From: an uncultured Pelagibacteraceae bacterium
Lineage (GTDB): Bacteria > Pseudomonadota > Alphaproteobacteria > Pelagibacterales > Pelagibacteraceae
DNA length: 57,564 bases
Direction of reading: 5' to 3'
NCBI GenBank assembly: GCA_902618555.1
Contig: CACNAY010000003.1
Span: 1 to 57,564, forward strand
The notes beneath the pieces were generated by a model. That model searched no databases and was not told where the DNA came from. It saw only the letters and a program-made list of their open reading frames with translations. Numbering within the stretch: the first letter of the stretch is position 1; the number at the start of each line of letters is the position of its first letter. Positions 9,701 to 20,610 of the stretch are shown here, piece after piece. A program made the translations under genes and the position numbers.

Positions 9701-11845
9701 ATGAAAATGGTAGATAAAAGTGGCTTAAAAGTTAGTTCAACTCTCCTCGAGTTTATAAATAACGAGGTGATTCCCAACACTAACATTGAAGTTGATAAAT
9801 TTTGGAACAAATTTTCGGAAGTTGTTCATGAACTGTCGCCAATCAATAAAACTTTAATTCAAAAAAGAGAAATAATACAAAAAAAAATAGATGATTGGCA
9901 TAAATCCAATAAAGGTAAAGTGTTTAATAAAAAAGAATACATAAATTTCTTAAAATCAATCGATTATTTAGCTGAAGAAAATAATGACTTCAAAATAGAG
10001 ACAACCGATGTAGATGAAGAAATTTCCTCTATAGCAGGACCTCAGCTAGTGGTTCCAGTAGATAACGCTCGATATGCATTGAATGCTGCAAATGCGCGTT
10101 GGGGAAGTTTATACGATGCACTTTATGGCACAGATATTATATCAGGAAGTATAGGAAAAAGTTGGGATCGAGATAGAGCCAAAAAAGTAATAAATTTTGT
10201 AAGAGATTTTTTAGACGAAAGAATTCCATTAGCAGAAACCAGCTGGAAAAATGTTTCAAAATTTACAATAGAGGGAAATAAACTTGTTATATTTTCTGAT
10301 TCTAATAAATTTTTTCTAAAAAACAATGAACAGTTTGTAGGGTATAAAGGTGAAAAAGAAAATCCAAATTCAATTTTAATAAAGAATAATAATCTTCATA
10401 TCGATATTTTAATAAACTCTGACACCATGGTTGGAAAAATTGATAACGCTTCTATCTCGGATATAGTAGTAGAGTCCGCCCTATCAACGATTGTAGATAA
10501 CGAAGACTCTGTAGCGGCTGTTGATGCTGAAGACAAAGTTAAGTGCTATCGAAATTGGTTAGGTTTGATGAAAGGAGATCTATCTTCTGCTTTTGAGAAA
10601 AATGGTAAAAAGATTGTCAGAATACTCAACCAAGATAGAGAGTATGTCTCTAAAAATGGAGAAAAAATTAATCTTCATGGCAGAGCTTTATTGCTTAATA
10701 GGAATGTAGGACATTTAATGACTAACCCAGCCATACTTTTAAAAGATGGAGCGGAAATACCAGAGGGAATTTTGGATGCGTTTGTATCTACATTATGTGC
10801 TCTTCATGATTTTAAAAATAAAAAAAATTCAAGAACAGGCTCAGTTTACATTGTTAAACCTAAAATGCATGGACCAGAGGAGGTAGCTTTCACAAATAAT
10901 TTATTTGAAAAAGTTGAAGAGACACTGGGTATTAAAAAGTACTCTATTAAAGTCGGAATTATGGATGAGGAGAGAAGAACAACAGTCAATTTAAAAGAAT
11001 GTATTAGACAAGTTAAAAATAGAATTGTTTTCATTAATACCGGCTTCTTGGATAGAACTGGAGATGAAATGCACACATCTTTTGAAGCAGGACCAATGAT
11101 ATTTAAGGGTGAAATGAAAAAATCAACTTGGCTGAATACTTATGAAAATTGGAATGTTGACATAGGTTTAAAATGTGGTTTTTCAGGTAAAGCTCAAATT
11201 GGTAAGGGAATGTGGGCTATGCCAGATCAAATGGCAAATATGATGGAACAAAAAATTGGTCATCCAAAATCTGGTGCAAACTGTGCTTGGGTGCCATCTC
11301 CAACTGCAGCGACACTACATTCTCTTCACTACCATAAAGTTAATGTATTTGATGAACAAGATAAAATTAAATCAAGAGATATGGCAAAAGTAGAAAATAT
11401 TTTAGAAATTCCAAAAGCTGATAGACCTAATTGGTCAGTTGAAGACATTAATCGTGAGATTGAAAATAACGCACAAGGTATTTTAGGTTATGTAGTCAGA
11501 TGGGTTGACCAAGGAGTTGGTTGTTCAAAGGTACCAGATATTAATAATGTAGGATTGATGGAGGATAGAGCAACACTTCGAATATCATCCCAGCATATTG
11601 CTAATTGGCTTCATCATGGAATTTGTAATAAAGAGCAAGTCATGAAAATAATGAAAAAGATGGCAAAGACAGTTGATGATCAAAACAAAAATGATCCTAA
11701 ATATAAAAAAATGTCTGAAGATTTCGAAAAATCGATAGCATTTACTGCTGCTTGCGATCTCGTTTTTAAAGGAAGAGTTCAACCGTCAGGATATACTGAA
11801 CCATTATTACATCAAAAAAGATTGGAAAAAAAATCTACAAATTAA
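9701..11845 (+). CDS. glcB: Malate synthase G
   Basis: 714 aa; [49 protein letters not shown]. Confidence 0.97.
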   Translation: MKMVDKSGLKVSSTLLEFINNEVIPNTNIEVDKFWNKFSEVVHELSPINKTLIQKREIIQKKIDDWHKSNKGKVFNKKEYINFLKSIDYLAEENNDFKIETTDVDEEISSIAGPQLVVPVDNARYALNAANARWGSLYDALYGTDIISGSIGKSWDRDRAKKVINFVRDFLDERIPLAETSWKNVSKFTIEGNKLVIFSDSNKFFLKNNEQFVGYKGEKENPNSILIKNNNLHIDILINSDTMVGKIDNASISDIVVESALSTIVDNEDSVAAVDAEDKVKCYRNWLGLMKGDLSSAFEKNGKKIVRILNQDREYVSKNGEKINLHGRALLLNRNVGHLMTNPAILLKDGAEIPEGILDAFVSTLCALHDFKNKKNSRTGSVYIVKPKMHGPEEVAFTNNLFEKVEETLGIKKYSIKVGIMDEERRTTVNLKECIRQVKNRIVFINTGFLDRTGDEMHTSFEAGPMIFKGEMKKSTWLNTYENWNVDIGLKCGFSGKAQIGKGMWAMPDQMANMMEQKIGHPKSGANCAWVPSPTAATLHSLHYHKVNVFDEQDKIKSRDMAKVENILEIPKADRPNWSVEDINREIENNAQGILGYVVRWVDQGVGCSKVPDINNVGLMEDRATLRISSQHIANWLHHGICNKEQVMKIMKKMAKTVDDQNKNDPKYKKMSEDFEKSIAFTAACDLVFKGRVQPSGYTEPLLHQKRLEKKSTN

Positions 11846-12444
11846 TCGGTTACTGGAACTCTGTTTTTGAAAGCAGAAAAAAGAGTGCCATCATCGAGTT
11901 GTTCTATTTCACCACCTACAGGCAAACCCTGAGCTAACTTAGTAATTTTAATTTTATCACTCTTAATAATATCTTCTATATAATGTGCCGTTGTTTGGCC
12001 CTCAACAGTAGCACTTGTTGCAATTATTACCTCTTTTAAGTTGTTTTTTTTAATTCTACTTACTAATGATTGAATAAGTAAGTTTTTTTGCTCATAGTTT
12101 TCGTTTGAATTTAACGTACCTCCAAGAATGTGGTAATGACCTTTGTATATATTAGCTGAGTCAATTACCCACATATCGGCTAAATTTTCTACCACACAAA
12201 TCTTATCGTAAGAGTTATCTGAGGTACATATACAAATTTTATCAATAATTTTCAAATTTCCACATTCAGTACAACGAACTACTTTCTTATAAACTTCAGC
12301 TAGAGACTTAGCTAATGGTTTTATCATGTTATCTTTATTATTAATTAATTTTAAGATAATTCTTTTTGCAGATTTAGGGCCAAGTCCAGGCAATTTTGCA
12401 AACTGTTTGATAAGCTCGTTAATCTCTGGGATCTCGTTTTCCAT
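11842..12444 (-). CDS. recR: Recombination protein RecR
   Basis: [12 protein letters not shown], four-Cys zinc motif [16 protein letters not shown], Toprim YHILGGTLN, overlapping ybaB. Confidence 0.95.
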   Translation of the reverse strand: MENEIPEINELIKQFAKLPGLGPKSAKRIILKLINNKDNMIKPLAKSLAEVYKKVVRCTECGNLKIIDKICICTSDNSYDKICVVENLADMWVIDSANIYKGHYHILGGTLNSNENYEQKNLLIQSLVSRIKKNNLKEVIIATSATVEGQTTAHYIEDIIKSDKIKITKLAQGLPVGGEIEQLDDGTLFSAFKNRVPVTD

Positions 12445-12764
12445 TAAAAAGGTAGTTTAAAATCCATTGGAAGATTTAGCCCACCTGTCACTTTAGATAA
12501 TTCTTCTGCAGATTTTTTTTTTAGGTTTTCTTTTGCATTATTATATGCTGCTATGATTAGATCATTAACTATTTCTTGTTTTTCTTTTTTTGCTTCATCA
12601 GAAATGTAAATTGATTTTATTTCGTAATCTCCTGTTAAAATTACTTTTACAAGATTACCTCCGGATACACCTTCAACTTCTATTCTTTTAATTTGCTCTT
12701 GAGCTTCTTTCATTTTCTCTTGCATTGCTTTTGCTTTTGAAAGCATGTCTGAAAAATTAGTCAC
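12444..12764 (-). CDS. ybaB: YbaB/EbfC family nucleoid-associated protein
   Basis: 106 aa, MLSKAKAMQEKMKEAQEQI...GGLNLPMDFKLPF; between dnaX and recR. Confidence 0.92.
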   Translation of the reverse strand: MTNFSDMLSKAKAMQEKMKEAQEQIKRIEVEGVSGGNLVKVILTGDYEIKSIYISDEAKKEKQEIVNDLIIAAYNNAKENLKKKSAEELSKVTGGLNLPMDFKLPF

Positions 12765-12767
12765 TTA

Positions 12768-14426
12768 CTATTCCTCCTTAATTTCAATAAGTTTAGCATC
12801 TGGAAAGTTAATTTCTATGTCCTTTGCAATTTTACTTTTTTTAAATTCATCAATCTTATTATCCATAATTTCTAGATTTTTTTCATGGATGCTTTTTGCT
12901 TCTGAGTTTTTGCTTAAAGAAATAATCCATCTTTCACCTGTCCAACTTAATAGTTTATCAGTTAAGTTTTTAATAAAGTTTTTGTTCAATTTTTCATTAA
13001 AACTAATGTCAATTTTTCCCTTATTAAAACTTACTAATTTAACGTTTCGTTCCAAATCATACTTTAGTTCAATTTCTTTCTCACTATTTGCTAAATCTAT
13101 TAATTCTTTAAAACTTGTAATTTTAATTTTAGATTTTTCGTTTCTGTTATCTATTTTTGTGATAGGACTTGTTTTAATTTGATTAGTACTTTTTAATTGA
13201 TTTTTTACCTGATTGGGCAGATCATTCTGTAGATTTTTATTTTCAATTTTTTTTCCAGTCAGTTCTTCCTTGCTCGCTGAAATATTTTCATTTTGAATAT
13301 CTGTTTCATCTTTTTCTTCTAAATTCTTCAAATGACATAATTGCATAACATACATCTCTAAAGCTAAGTTTTCATTACCAACTATTCTGAGATCATCTAT
13401 AGTTTTAATAGTTAGTTGCCAGAACAAACCAATATCTTGCATGTCAATATTTTTTGAAAACTTTTCAATCATCAAAGTCTCTGACTCAGAAATAGTCATA
13501 TCTTTCTCGATAGTTCCTAAATTAATTCTTCTACTAAATAGATATAAAACTTCTAAAATATCATTTAAAAAATTTTTAGCATCTAACCCATCGTCTAATA
13601 ATCCTTGGAGTATTTTAAGAGCATCTTTCTCTTTGCCTTCTAAAATTTCTTTAAAGAGAGATATTACTTTGCCTCTGTCTGCGAGGCCCAACATTTCTCT
13701 AACGTCTTGCTCTTCGATAGTGTTATTTTTTATTGATTGAGAAATTAAAGCTCGGTCCAGTAGTGAAATTGAGTCTCTTACTGATCCTTCTGAAGTTCTG
13801 GCAATTAATTTAATTGCATCATCTGAGATTGAGCCTTTTTCTTTAATTGAAATATTTTTTAAGTGTTTACAAAGTTCTTCAACGCTCACTCTTTTTAGAT
13901 CAAACCTTTGGCAACGGGATAAAATTGTAACTGGTATTTTTCTTACCTCTGTTGTTGCTAGTATAAATTTTAGACTTGGTGGAGGCTCTTCTAACGTTTT
14001 GAGTAAACCATTAAATGCTTGCTTGGATAACATGTGAACTTCGTCAATAATAAAAATCTTAAACTTGGCGCTTGTCGGGCTATATTTTGAATTTTCTATT
14101 AATTCTCTTACATCATCTATTCCAGTTTTGGACGCAGCATCCATTTCTAAAACATCCATGTGATTAGAATTTACTATATCTTTGCAATGACAATTATCAT
14201 CAGAGCATGTTTCACCATCTGACAAATTCTTCGTACAGTTTAGTGCTTTAGCAATCAGCCTTGCTGTAGTTGTTTTTCCTACTCCTCTTATTCCAGTCAA
14301 TAAATAGGCGTTCGGTGTTTTACCTAATTTAATAGCATTTGTAATTGTTTGTGCCATTACTTCTTGGCCGATCAAATCTTTGAAACCTTGAGGTCGGTAT
14401 TTAAGAGCTAAAATTTTATTCATCAT
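12768..14426 (-). CDS. dnaX: DNA polymerase III subunits gamma/tau
   Basis: LALKYRPQGFKDLIGQE, GIRGVGKTTTARL, C4 zinc module, DEVHMLSKQAFNGLLKTLEEPP. Confidence 0.96.
   Translation of the reverse strand: MMNKILALKYRPQGFKDLIGQEVMAQTITNAIKLGKTPNAYLLTGIRGVGKTTTARLIAKALNCTKNLSDGETCSDDNCHCKDIVNSNHMDVLEMDAASKTGIDDVRELIENSKYSPTSAKFKIFIIDEVHMLSKQAFNGLLKTLEEPPPSLKFILATTEVRKIPVTILSRCQRFDLKRVSVEELCKHLKNISIKEKGSISDDAIKLIARTSEGSVRDSISLLDRALISQSIKNNTIEEQDVREMLGLADRGKVISLFKEILEGKEKDALKILQGLLDDGLDAKNFLNDILEVLYLFSRRINLGTIEKDMTISESETLMIEKFSKNIDMQDIGLFWQLTIKTIDDLRIVGNENLALEMYVMQLCHLKNLEEKDETDIQNENISASKEELTGKKIENKNLQNDLPNQVKNQLKSTNQIKTSPITKIDNRNEKSKIKITSFKELIDLANSEKEIELKYDLERNVKLVSFNKGKIDISFNEKLNKNFIKNLTDKLLSWTGERWIISLSKNSEAKSIHEKNLEIMDNKIDEFKKSKIAKDIEINFPDAKLIEIKEE
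13247..13273 (-). promoter_or_regulatory. Candidate programmed -1 frameshift / transcriptional slippage site in dnaX
   Basis: Minus strand AGGAAG-N10-A AAA AAA att ga: A8 run in X XXY YYZ phase, SD-like hexamer 10 nt upstream, TGA one codon into the -1 frame. Confidence 0.6.
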
Positions 14427-14436
14427 TAATCTTTAA

Positions 14437-14526
14437 GAGGCAGGCAACAACCTGAATAATTTTCACTACGGCTGCTTCTTTTCAGACCTGACCGGGTTGA
14501 TGAAACATCCACCTGATGCCAACCTC
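14437..14526 (-). ncRNA. ffs: Signal recognition particle RNA (4.5S-type)
   Basis: Minus strand contains GGTCAGGTCTGAAAAGAAGCAGCC, the conserved domain IV core, with flanking GAGG...CCTC pairing; sits just upstream of dnaX. Ends approximate. Confidence 0.93.
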
Positions 14527-14584
14527 AATATGAGTATATCAAGATCGATTCAAATACTACAAGAGTAGAATCTAGTTTTGTGGA

Positions 14585-15427
14585 CTATTTTTGCCTAAAT
14601 GGCGAAGCCTCGTAAACTCCCAAAATATCTAAAGTTTCAGTATGAAAGCCTAGTTCTTCAAGAGCCTTTTTTACTCCAGGTTGTTCCAAATGACCTTCAA
14701 GATCAAGATAGAAGTTTGCTTGATCAAAAGTATTCTTAACAGAAAAACTTTCTAACTTAGTTAAATTAACTTGGTTAGTCGCAAAACCACCAAGACATTT
14801 GTAAAGCGCTGAAGGTTCACTTTTTACTCTAAATATACAACTAGTAATAAATTTTTTTTCTTCCTTAAATTCTGGCTGTTCAATATTTTTACCCATTATT
14901 AAAAAACGAGTAACATTTCCTTTTTCATCCTCAATATTTTTTTCTAGAATTTTCAAATTATAAATTTTGGCAGAAAGTTCCGAGGCTATTGCAGCAATAG
15001 TTTTATCTTTACCCTCTGCTAAATCTTTAGCCGACCCAGCAGTATCTGCTGAGATTATCGGTTTAAATTTTTTTTTAGCTATTAAATTTTGACATTGTCC
15101 AATCGCCTGTGCATGGCTTCTAACAAATTTTATATCACTTATAGTTGCATCTGGTTTGCATAATAAATTATGTTCAACTGCTTGAAAATGTTCTCCATGA
15201 ATTTGTAATTTATATTTTGGAAGTAGGTAGTGAATGTCGGCAACTCTACCTGCCAGAGAGTTTTCAATTGGTATCACAATTTTGTAACTAGGGTCGTTGT
15301 AAGCTTGTTTAAAGGTTTCTTCAAAAGTAGTGCAAGTTTTAATTTCAGAGTCCTTGTAAAGATTTTCCGCAGCAATGTGTGAGTAAGCTCCAAGCTCACC
15401 CTGTATAGCAATTTTTTTTTTACTCAT
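14585..15427 (-). CDS. pheA: Prephenate dehydratase
   Basis: IAIQGELGAYSH, IPIENSLAGRVADIHYLL, NVTRFLIMG, ESFSV motif. Confidence 0.95.
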   Translation of the reverse strand: MSKKKIAIQGELGAYSHIAAENLYKDSEIKTCTTFEETFKQAYNDPSYKIVIPIENSLAGRVADIHYLLPKYKLQIHGEHFQAVEHNLLCKPDATISDIKFVRSHAQAIGQCQNLIAKKKFKPIISADTAGSAKDLAEGKDKTIAAIASELSAKIYNLKILEKNIEDEKGNVTRFLIMGKNIEQPEFKEEKKFITSCIFRVKSEPSALYKCLGGFATNQVNLTKLESFSVKNTFDQANFYLDLEGHLEQPGVKKALEELGFHTETLDILGVYEASPFRQK

Positions 15428-16157
15428 TTGTTTTCATTATCTTTTTAATTTCTTCTAAATCTTTTTCAGTGTCTACACTTAAAGGTGATGAGTCCACATA
15501 ACCAACGTGTATAGACATTCCATTTTCCATAGCCCTTAGTTGTTCTAATTTCCTCTCAAGTTCAAGTTTTGATCTTTTAAGACCTACATAACGCGATAAA
15601 GCTTTATTAGTAAAGGCATAAATACCAATATGATGGTAAGCTTCAAGTTCTTGTGTATTTTTGAGTCTGACAAAATCTAAGGCTTTTACGTACATGCTCA
15701 TTTTTAACTTTTCTTTTACTAGGACCTTAACAACATTTTCGTTATCTAGTTCCTCATTTGAACTTAGTTTACTTGCTAAAGTTCCTATTTCACAATGACC
15801 TTTATTCATATAATCGACTAAATTGTTAATAGTCTCTGGTGAAATATTAGGCATATCACCTTGCAAATTTACAATTATATTAGGATTAGCATTTAAATTT
15901 TTTTTAAAGACTTCAAACACCCTATCGGTTCCTGTCTGGTGATTTTCTGCTGTTAAAATTGCATTTCCCCCAATTTTTTTTACAGTATCAATTATTTTTT
16001 TATCTGGAGTTGCCACATAAACTTCCCCAGCATTCGCCTTCATAGCTGCCTCGTAAACATGGAGAATCATCTCTTTGTTGTTTATAAGTTTAAGGGGTTT
16101 ATTGGGCAATCGTATAGCATCCAATCTTGCAGGTATTATTATTGCAGTTTTATTCAT
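15420..16157 (-). CDS. kdsB: 3-deoxy-manno-octulosonate cytidylyltransferase
   Basis: IIIPARLDAIRLPNKPL, NLQGDMPNISP, YHHIGIYAF. Confidence 0.95.
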   Translation of the reverse strand: MNKTAIIIPARLDAIRLPNKPLKLINNKEMILHVYEAAMKANAGEVYVATPDKKIIDTVKKIGGNAILTAENHQTGTDRVFEVFKKNLNANPNIIVNLQGDMPNISPETINNLVDYMNKGHCEIGTLASKLSSNEELDNENVVKVLVKEKLKMSMYVKALDFVRLKNTQELEAYHHIGIYAFTNKALSRYVGLKRSKLELERKLEQLRAMENGMSIHVGYVDSSPLSVDTEKDLEEIKKIMKTNE

Positions 16158-16250
16158 AATTATGCGTCCTAGAGACGCAAAAAAATTTGGTAATTTTAAG
16201 TTTTTTTTTTAAAACTCGTGTTATATGTCTGATAAATACTTACCAAAATT

Positions 16251-16796
16251 ATGGATAGTTTTGAAATAAATAAAATAATAGCCGCAGTCCTTCTAACGGC
16301 CCTAATTGTTATTGGTATTGGAAAATTTACAGACATATTATTCCATGTAGAGAAACCTGAGCAAACGGCCTATAAAGTTGAAGGATTTGAAGTTGCCTCA
16401 ACTAGCAGCACGACTGAGACTTCAGAAAAGGTTCCAGAAGTAGTGGATATAAAAGCTTTATTGGCTATGGGAGACTTAGCACACGGAGAAAAAGTTTTTA
16501 AAAAATGTAGCGCTTGTCACATGATTGCAGCTGGAGGAAAAAACATGATAGGTCCAAATTTATGGAATGTGATTGGAAGAACAGCCGGTTCAGTTAGTGA
16601 TTATAAATATTCTAAAGCAATGGTTGCTTATGCGAAAGAATGGTCTTTTGAAGAAATGAATAGTTACTTAATTAAACCGCAAGCATATATTAAAGGAACT
16701 AAAATGGCTTTTGCCGGACTTAGAAAAGAAAAAGACAGAGCGTCAGTTATTTTATATATGAATTCAAAAGGTGATAATCCAAAACCTTTACCCTAA
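16251..16796 (+). CDS. Membrane-anchored class I cytochrome c (CycM/c552-like)
   Basis: N-terminal TM helix, CSACH haem motif, GPNLWNVIGR, M ligand in GTKMAFAGL. Confidence 0.9.
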   Translation: MDSFEINKIIAAVLLTALIVIGIGKFTDILFHVEKPEQTAYKVEGFEVASTSSTTETSEKVPEVVDIKALLAMGDLAHGEKVFKKCSACHMIAAGGKNMIGPNLWNVIGRTAGSVSDYKYSKAMVAYAKEWSFEEMNSYLIKPQAYIKGTKMAFAGLRKEKDRASVILYMNSKGDNPKPLP

Positions 16797-17719
16797 TCGA
16801 TACACCACTTAATAATACTTTTTTGAGCATGGACTCTATTTAGTGCTTGTCTCCAAACCACTGATTGCTTTCCATCTATTACTTCATTTGTAACCTCTTC
16901 TCCTCTTCCTACCGGAAGGCAGTGCATAAAAACAGCATCTGAATTAGCTTTACTCATTAATTTCTTATTAACCTGGTAAGGTTTTAAAGTTTTCTTTTTA
17001 GAAACTTTATTTACTTTATCATTCATTGAAACCCACTTGTCAGTCATTACACAATCAGCGCCTGTAGCCGCTTCTAAAGGTTTTGAAGTAATTGTTAATT
17101 TTACTTTCTCCTTTTTCGCTAACTTCAATATACTCTTATTTGGAGAATATTTTTTTGGACAACCAATATTAAGTTTAAAATTAAATTTCCCAGCAGCTTC
17201 TATCAAGGAATTTGACATATTATTATTACCATCTCCAATCCAAGAAACAGTTTTACCTTCAATAGAACCATTGCTTTCCTCATAAGTAAGAATATCAGAC
17301 ATAATTTGACATGGATGGCTCAAATCTGAAAGGCCATTAATAATAGGGACATCTAAATGCTTTCCGAACTCCTCTAAATTTTTGTGGGATGAAGTTCTCA
17401 ACATAACAATATCGACATACTCCGATAAAACTTTTGCCGTATCTTTTAAAGTTTCCTCTCCCTTGCCGTAATGTATGCCATCTGGATTTAAAATAATTGA
17501 TGATCCACCTAGTTGTTTAACAGCAATGTCAAATGACATTCTTGTTCTTGTTGAGGGTTTTTCAAAAATCATAGCCATCGACTTGCCTTCAAAAGGCTTA
17601 TCTTCATCAGGCGCAGATTTATTTAATCCAGATCTATTTTGTTTTCTCTTCTTTGCATCTTCAATAATGGCTCTAAGCTCTACTGAAGAACAGTCAGAGA
17701 TATTTATAAAGTTTTTCAT
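16793..17719 (-). CDS. argF: Ornithine carbamoyltransferase
   Basis: FEKPSTRTRMSF, HPCQIMSD, FMHCLPVGRGEEV. Confidence 0.96.
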   Translation of the reverse strand: MKNFINISDCSSVELRAIIEDAKKRKQNRSGLNKSAPDEDKPFEGKSMAMIFEKPSTRTRMSFDIAVKQLGGSSIILNPDGIHYGKGEETLKDTAKVLSEYVDIVMLRTSSHKNLEEFGKHLDVPIINGLSDLSHPCQIMSDILTYEESNGSIEGKTVSWIGDGNNNMSNSLIEAAGKFNFKLNIGCPKKYSPNKSILKLAKKEKVKLTITSKPLEAATGADCVMTDKWVSMNDKVNKVSKKKTLKPYQVNKKLMSKANSDAVFMHCLPVGRGEEVTNEVIDGKQSVVWRQALNRVHAQKSIIKWCID

Positions 17720-18883
17720 TTAAAATTTTTTGCAAACTTTCTCTATTATTTTTAAACCTAAGTTAATCTCGCTCTTTGTTACATTCAAAGGAGGCAAAAG
17801 TCTGACAACATTTTCAGCAGCTCTCACTGTCAATAAATTATTATCTAAAAGTTTTTGAATAAATTTAGCTTGATTTACATGAAGACAAAGTCCAATGAGC
17901 AGTCCTTTACCTCTTACTTCTTTAATAACTTTAGGATACTTATTTTTAATTTTATCAAGTTGATTTATAAAATATTTTCCATTTTTGCTTACATTGTTTA
18001 AGAAACCTTTTTTAAACATAACATCCATGACTGCATTTCCGGCACTCATTGCTAAAGGGTTCCCTCCAAACGTTGATCCATGGATTCCCGGTTTCATTCC
18101 TGAAGCTACTTTTTTATTAACTAAAACTGCGCCTATTGGAAAGCCACCACCAATACCTTTTGCTATTGGAACGATATCAGGTTTGATTTTTGCGTATTCA
18201 AAAGCAAAAAATTTGCCACTTCTTCCAATTCCACATTGCACTTCATCAAGAATTAATAAAATTTTTTTCTTATTACATAGTTTTCTTAAGCCCTTAAGGC
18301 AAAAATCTGGAATAACTTTAATGCCCCCTTCTCCCATGATTGTCTCGACCATGATTGCTGCTGTTCTGCTGGTTATAGCTTTTTCTAAACCTTTGTGATC
18401 ACCAAAGTTAAAGTGATCAAAACCATCTACTTTAGGTTTAAAACCCTCAATAGCTTTTTTACTGTTACTAGCAAAAATAGCTGCGATAGTTCTCCCATGG
18501 AAACTGTTATTAATACAAAGAACTCTATTTTTTCTTGGTTGACCTTTTGAATAAAAATATCTTCTAGCAAATTTTATAGCTGCCTCTGTTGCTTCTGCAC
18601 CAGAATTTTGAAAAGTTACATAATCAGCAAATGTTTTTTGGGCTAATCTTTTTGCCAATCTCTCTTGCTCAGGGATAGTAAAAACATTTGAAACGTGCCA
18701 TAATTTTTTAGATTGTTTATTGATAGATCTAATTAAGTAGTCGTTAGCATGGCCAAGACAATTTACAGCAATTCCTTGAACGAAATCTAAATATTTCTTT
18801 CCATTCGTTGTATATAAGAAACTTCCTTTTCCCTTGGAAAAAGAGATTTTCTTTCTGTTATAAGTATTTAAAATTTTACTCAT
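17720..18883 (-). CDS. argD: Acetylornithine aminotransferase
   Basis: NSGAEATEAAIK, LDEVQCGIGRSG, HGSTFGGNPLA. Confidence 0.95.
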   Translation of the reverse strand: MSKILNTYNRKKISFSKGKGSFLYTTNGKKYLDFVQGIAVNCLGHANDYLIRSINKQSKKLWHVSNVFTIPEQERLAKRLAQKTFADYVTFQNSGAEATEAAIKFARRYFYSKGQPRKNRVLCINNSFHGRTIAAIFASNSKKAIEGFKPKVDGFDHFNFGDHKGLEKAITSRTAAIMVETIMGEGGIKVIPDFCLKGLRKLCNKKKILLILDEVQCGIGRSGKFFAFEYAKIKPDIVPIAKGIGGGFPIGAVLVNKKVASGMKPGIHGSTFGGNPLAMSAGNAVMDVMFKKGFLNNVSKNGKYFINQLDKIKNKYPKVIKEVRGKGLLIGLCLHVNQAKFIQKLLDNNLLTVRAAENVVRLLPPLNVTKSEINLGLKIIEKVCKKF

Positions 18884-19692
18884 GATTTTATTTTATAGCC
18901 TTTTTTATACAATAAATAACAAACAAGCCAGCTAACAAAGCTCAAGACAGTTAAATACACTAAACCAATAGAAATTGAACCGTCTGAAGTGCCAATAAAA
19001 CTATATCTAAAACCATCAATCATATAAAAAAACGGATTAACTTTACTTACTGCTTGCAAAAAGTCAGGGAGTCTCTCTATTGAATAAAAAGTGCCTGATA
19101 AGAAAGATAATGGAACTATTACAAAATTAGTAACTGTTGCCATATGATCGAATTTTTCAGCCCATAGTCCAGCGATTATTCCAATATTTCCTAAAACAAA
19201 AGATGAAAGCAAAGTAAAGGCTATAAGCGTTAAATAGTTTTTGATTTGAATATCTATAATTAATTTAAATACAATAATTGAAACTATTCCAATTAATACA
19301 CTTCTTGTTACAGCTGCAAGAGAAACCGAGATCGTTACTTCCCCAGCAGATAAGGGAGCAAATAATAAATCAACTATAGTTCCATCAATTTTTTTAATCA
19401 TAAAAGATGAAGAAGAATGAGAAAAAGATTGTTGAATTACCTGCATAGAAATCAACCCTGGCGCTAAAAAAGTAATAAAAGGTACACCAAGAACATCTCC
19501 TCTATCAGCACCGATGGCTAAAGATAAAACAAGTAAAAAGAGTAAAGATGAAATTAGTGGGGAAAAAATAGTTTGTATCCAAACAATTAAGAATCTTAGA
19601 ACTTCTTTTTTATATAAAGTCCATGTTCCGTACCAATTAACTAATCCAAATCTTCTTTTTCCAATTTTATATTTTTTCGAAATTTCAACCAT
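18880..19692 (-). CDS. ABC-2 type transporter permease
   Basis: Six predicted TM helices, FIVWIQTIFSPLISSLLF and PLSFLSGTFYSIERLP ABC-2 signatures. Confidence 0.85.
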   Translation of the reverse strand: MVEISKKYKIGKRRFGLVNWYGTWTLYKKEVLRFLIVWIQTIFSPLISSLLFLLVLSLAIGADRGDVLGVPFITFLAPGLISMQVIQQSFSHSSSSFMIKKIDGTIVDLLFAPLSAGEVTISVSLAAVTRSVLIGIVSIIVFKLIIDIQIKNYLTLIAFTLLSSFVLGNIGIIAGLWAEKFDHMATVTNFVIVPLSFLSGTFYSIERLPDFLQAVSKVNPFFYMIDGFRYSFIGTSDGSISIGLVYLTVLSFVSWLVCYLLYKKGYKIKS

Positions 19693-19828
19693 TGATAGTC
19701 TTATAACCTGTTATTAAAAAAACTGTGCAAAACTAAATCTACTCACAGCTTTGATGCGTTTTAATGTTTTAAACCCCAATATTATGCCCTAAGTTTTTAA
19801 TAATTACTAAATATTGTAATTATATACT

Positions 19829-20323
19829 ATGAGTTGGACAGAAGAAAAAGTCGCTAAATTAAAAGAACTCTGGTCTAAAGGGCATACTGCAAGTCAGATA
19901 GCCGAAGCATTAGGTGACACTACTAGAAACGCAGTAATTGGAAAAGCTCATAGATTAAATTTAGAAGCCAGAGCCCCTTCCAAGCAATCTAATTCGCCTA
20001 GAACCAATGATAATAAGCAGATTAGAAGAGGTCCAGCGCCCACATCAAGAAAAGCTAAATTTCAATCAATATTATTAGATAAAAACTTCGAGCCAGAAAA
20101 CCCTAAATCATTGGAAGAACTTACTGATGAAACGTGCAAGTGGCCTATAGGTCATCCTAATGAAGAAAAATTCTATTTTTGCGGTAGAAAACCTGAAGGA
20201 GATTTTCCTTATTGCAAACTTCATGTTTTGTATGCCTTTCAACCTAAAAACCAAAAAGACGATGATCTTGGTGATGAGATACCAGAATTTATCGAGAAAA
20301 AAGTCAAAGCCTCGTCTGGTTAA
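19829..20323 (+). CDS. gcrA: GcrA-type cell-cycle regulator
   Basis: MSWTEEKVAKLKELWSKGHTASQIAEALGDTTRNAVIGKAHRL; CKWPIGHPNEEKFYFCG C-terminal motif. Confidence 0.93.
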   Translation: MSWTEEKVAKLKELWSKGHTASQIAEALGDTTRNAVIGKAHRLNLEARAPSKQSNSPRTNDNKQIRRGPAPTSRKAKFQSILLDKNFEPENPKSLEELTDETCKWPIGHPNEEKFYFCGRKPEGDFPYCKLHVLYAFQPKNQKDDDLGDEIPEFIEKKVKASSG

Positions 20324-20350
20324 CAAAACTTTAACATTACAATCATATAA

Positions 20351-20584
20351 TTGACTATGAAGTTTATTAAAAAATACCTTAAATGGTTAAGTACTTTTTT
20401 AGTACTTACAGGTATTTTATTAACAAATTTGAATATGTATCCAATAAATATAATGTTTCATGGAGCGGGAGTTGTTGGTTGGACTATTGCAGGTTTTATT
20501 TCTAAGGATAAAGCAATATTAACCAATTTTGGGTTACAGATTCCATTATTTATTATTGGTTTTTATCAAATTTTGGTTCCGTAA
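20351..20584 (+). CDS. Small membrane protein, unknown function
   Basis: 77 aa with two to three hydrophobic segments; between gcrA and arsC. Confidence 0.7.
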   Translation: MTMKFIKKYLKWLSTFLVLTGILLTNLNMYPINIMFHGAGVVGWTIAGFISKDKAILTNFGLQIPLFIIGFYQILVP

Positions 20585-20610
20585 GTTCGGGACACTTCAA
20601 TACATTTTTT

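Noticed and set aside
14437-14526. Structured intergenic RNA initially considered a novel ncRNA upstream of dnaX
   Set aside because: Contains the GGTCAGGTCTGAAAAGAAGCAGCC SRP RNA core; it is ffs in its known location.
18880-19692. Orphan ABC-2 permease without adjacent ATPase
   Set aside because: ABC-2 permease genes are often separated from their ATPases; nothing else unusual here.
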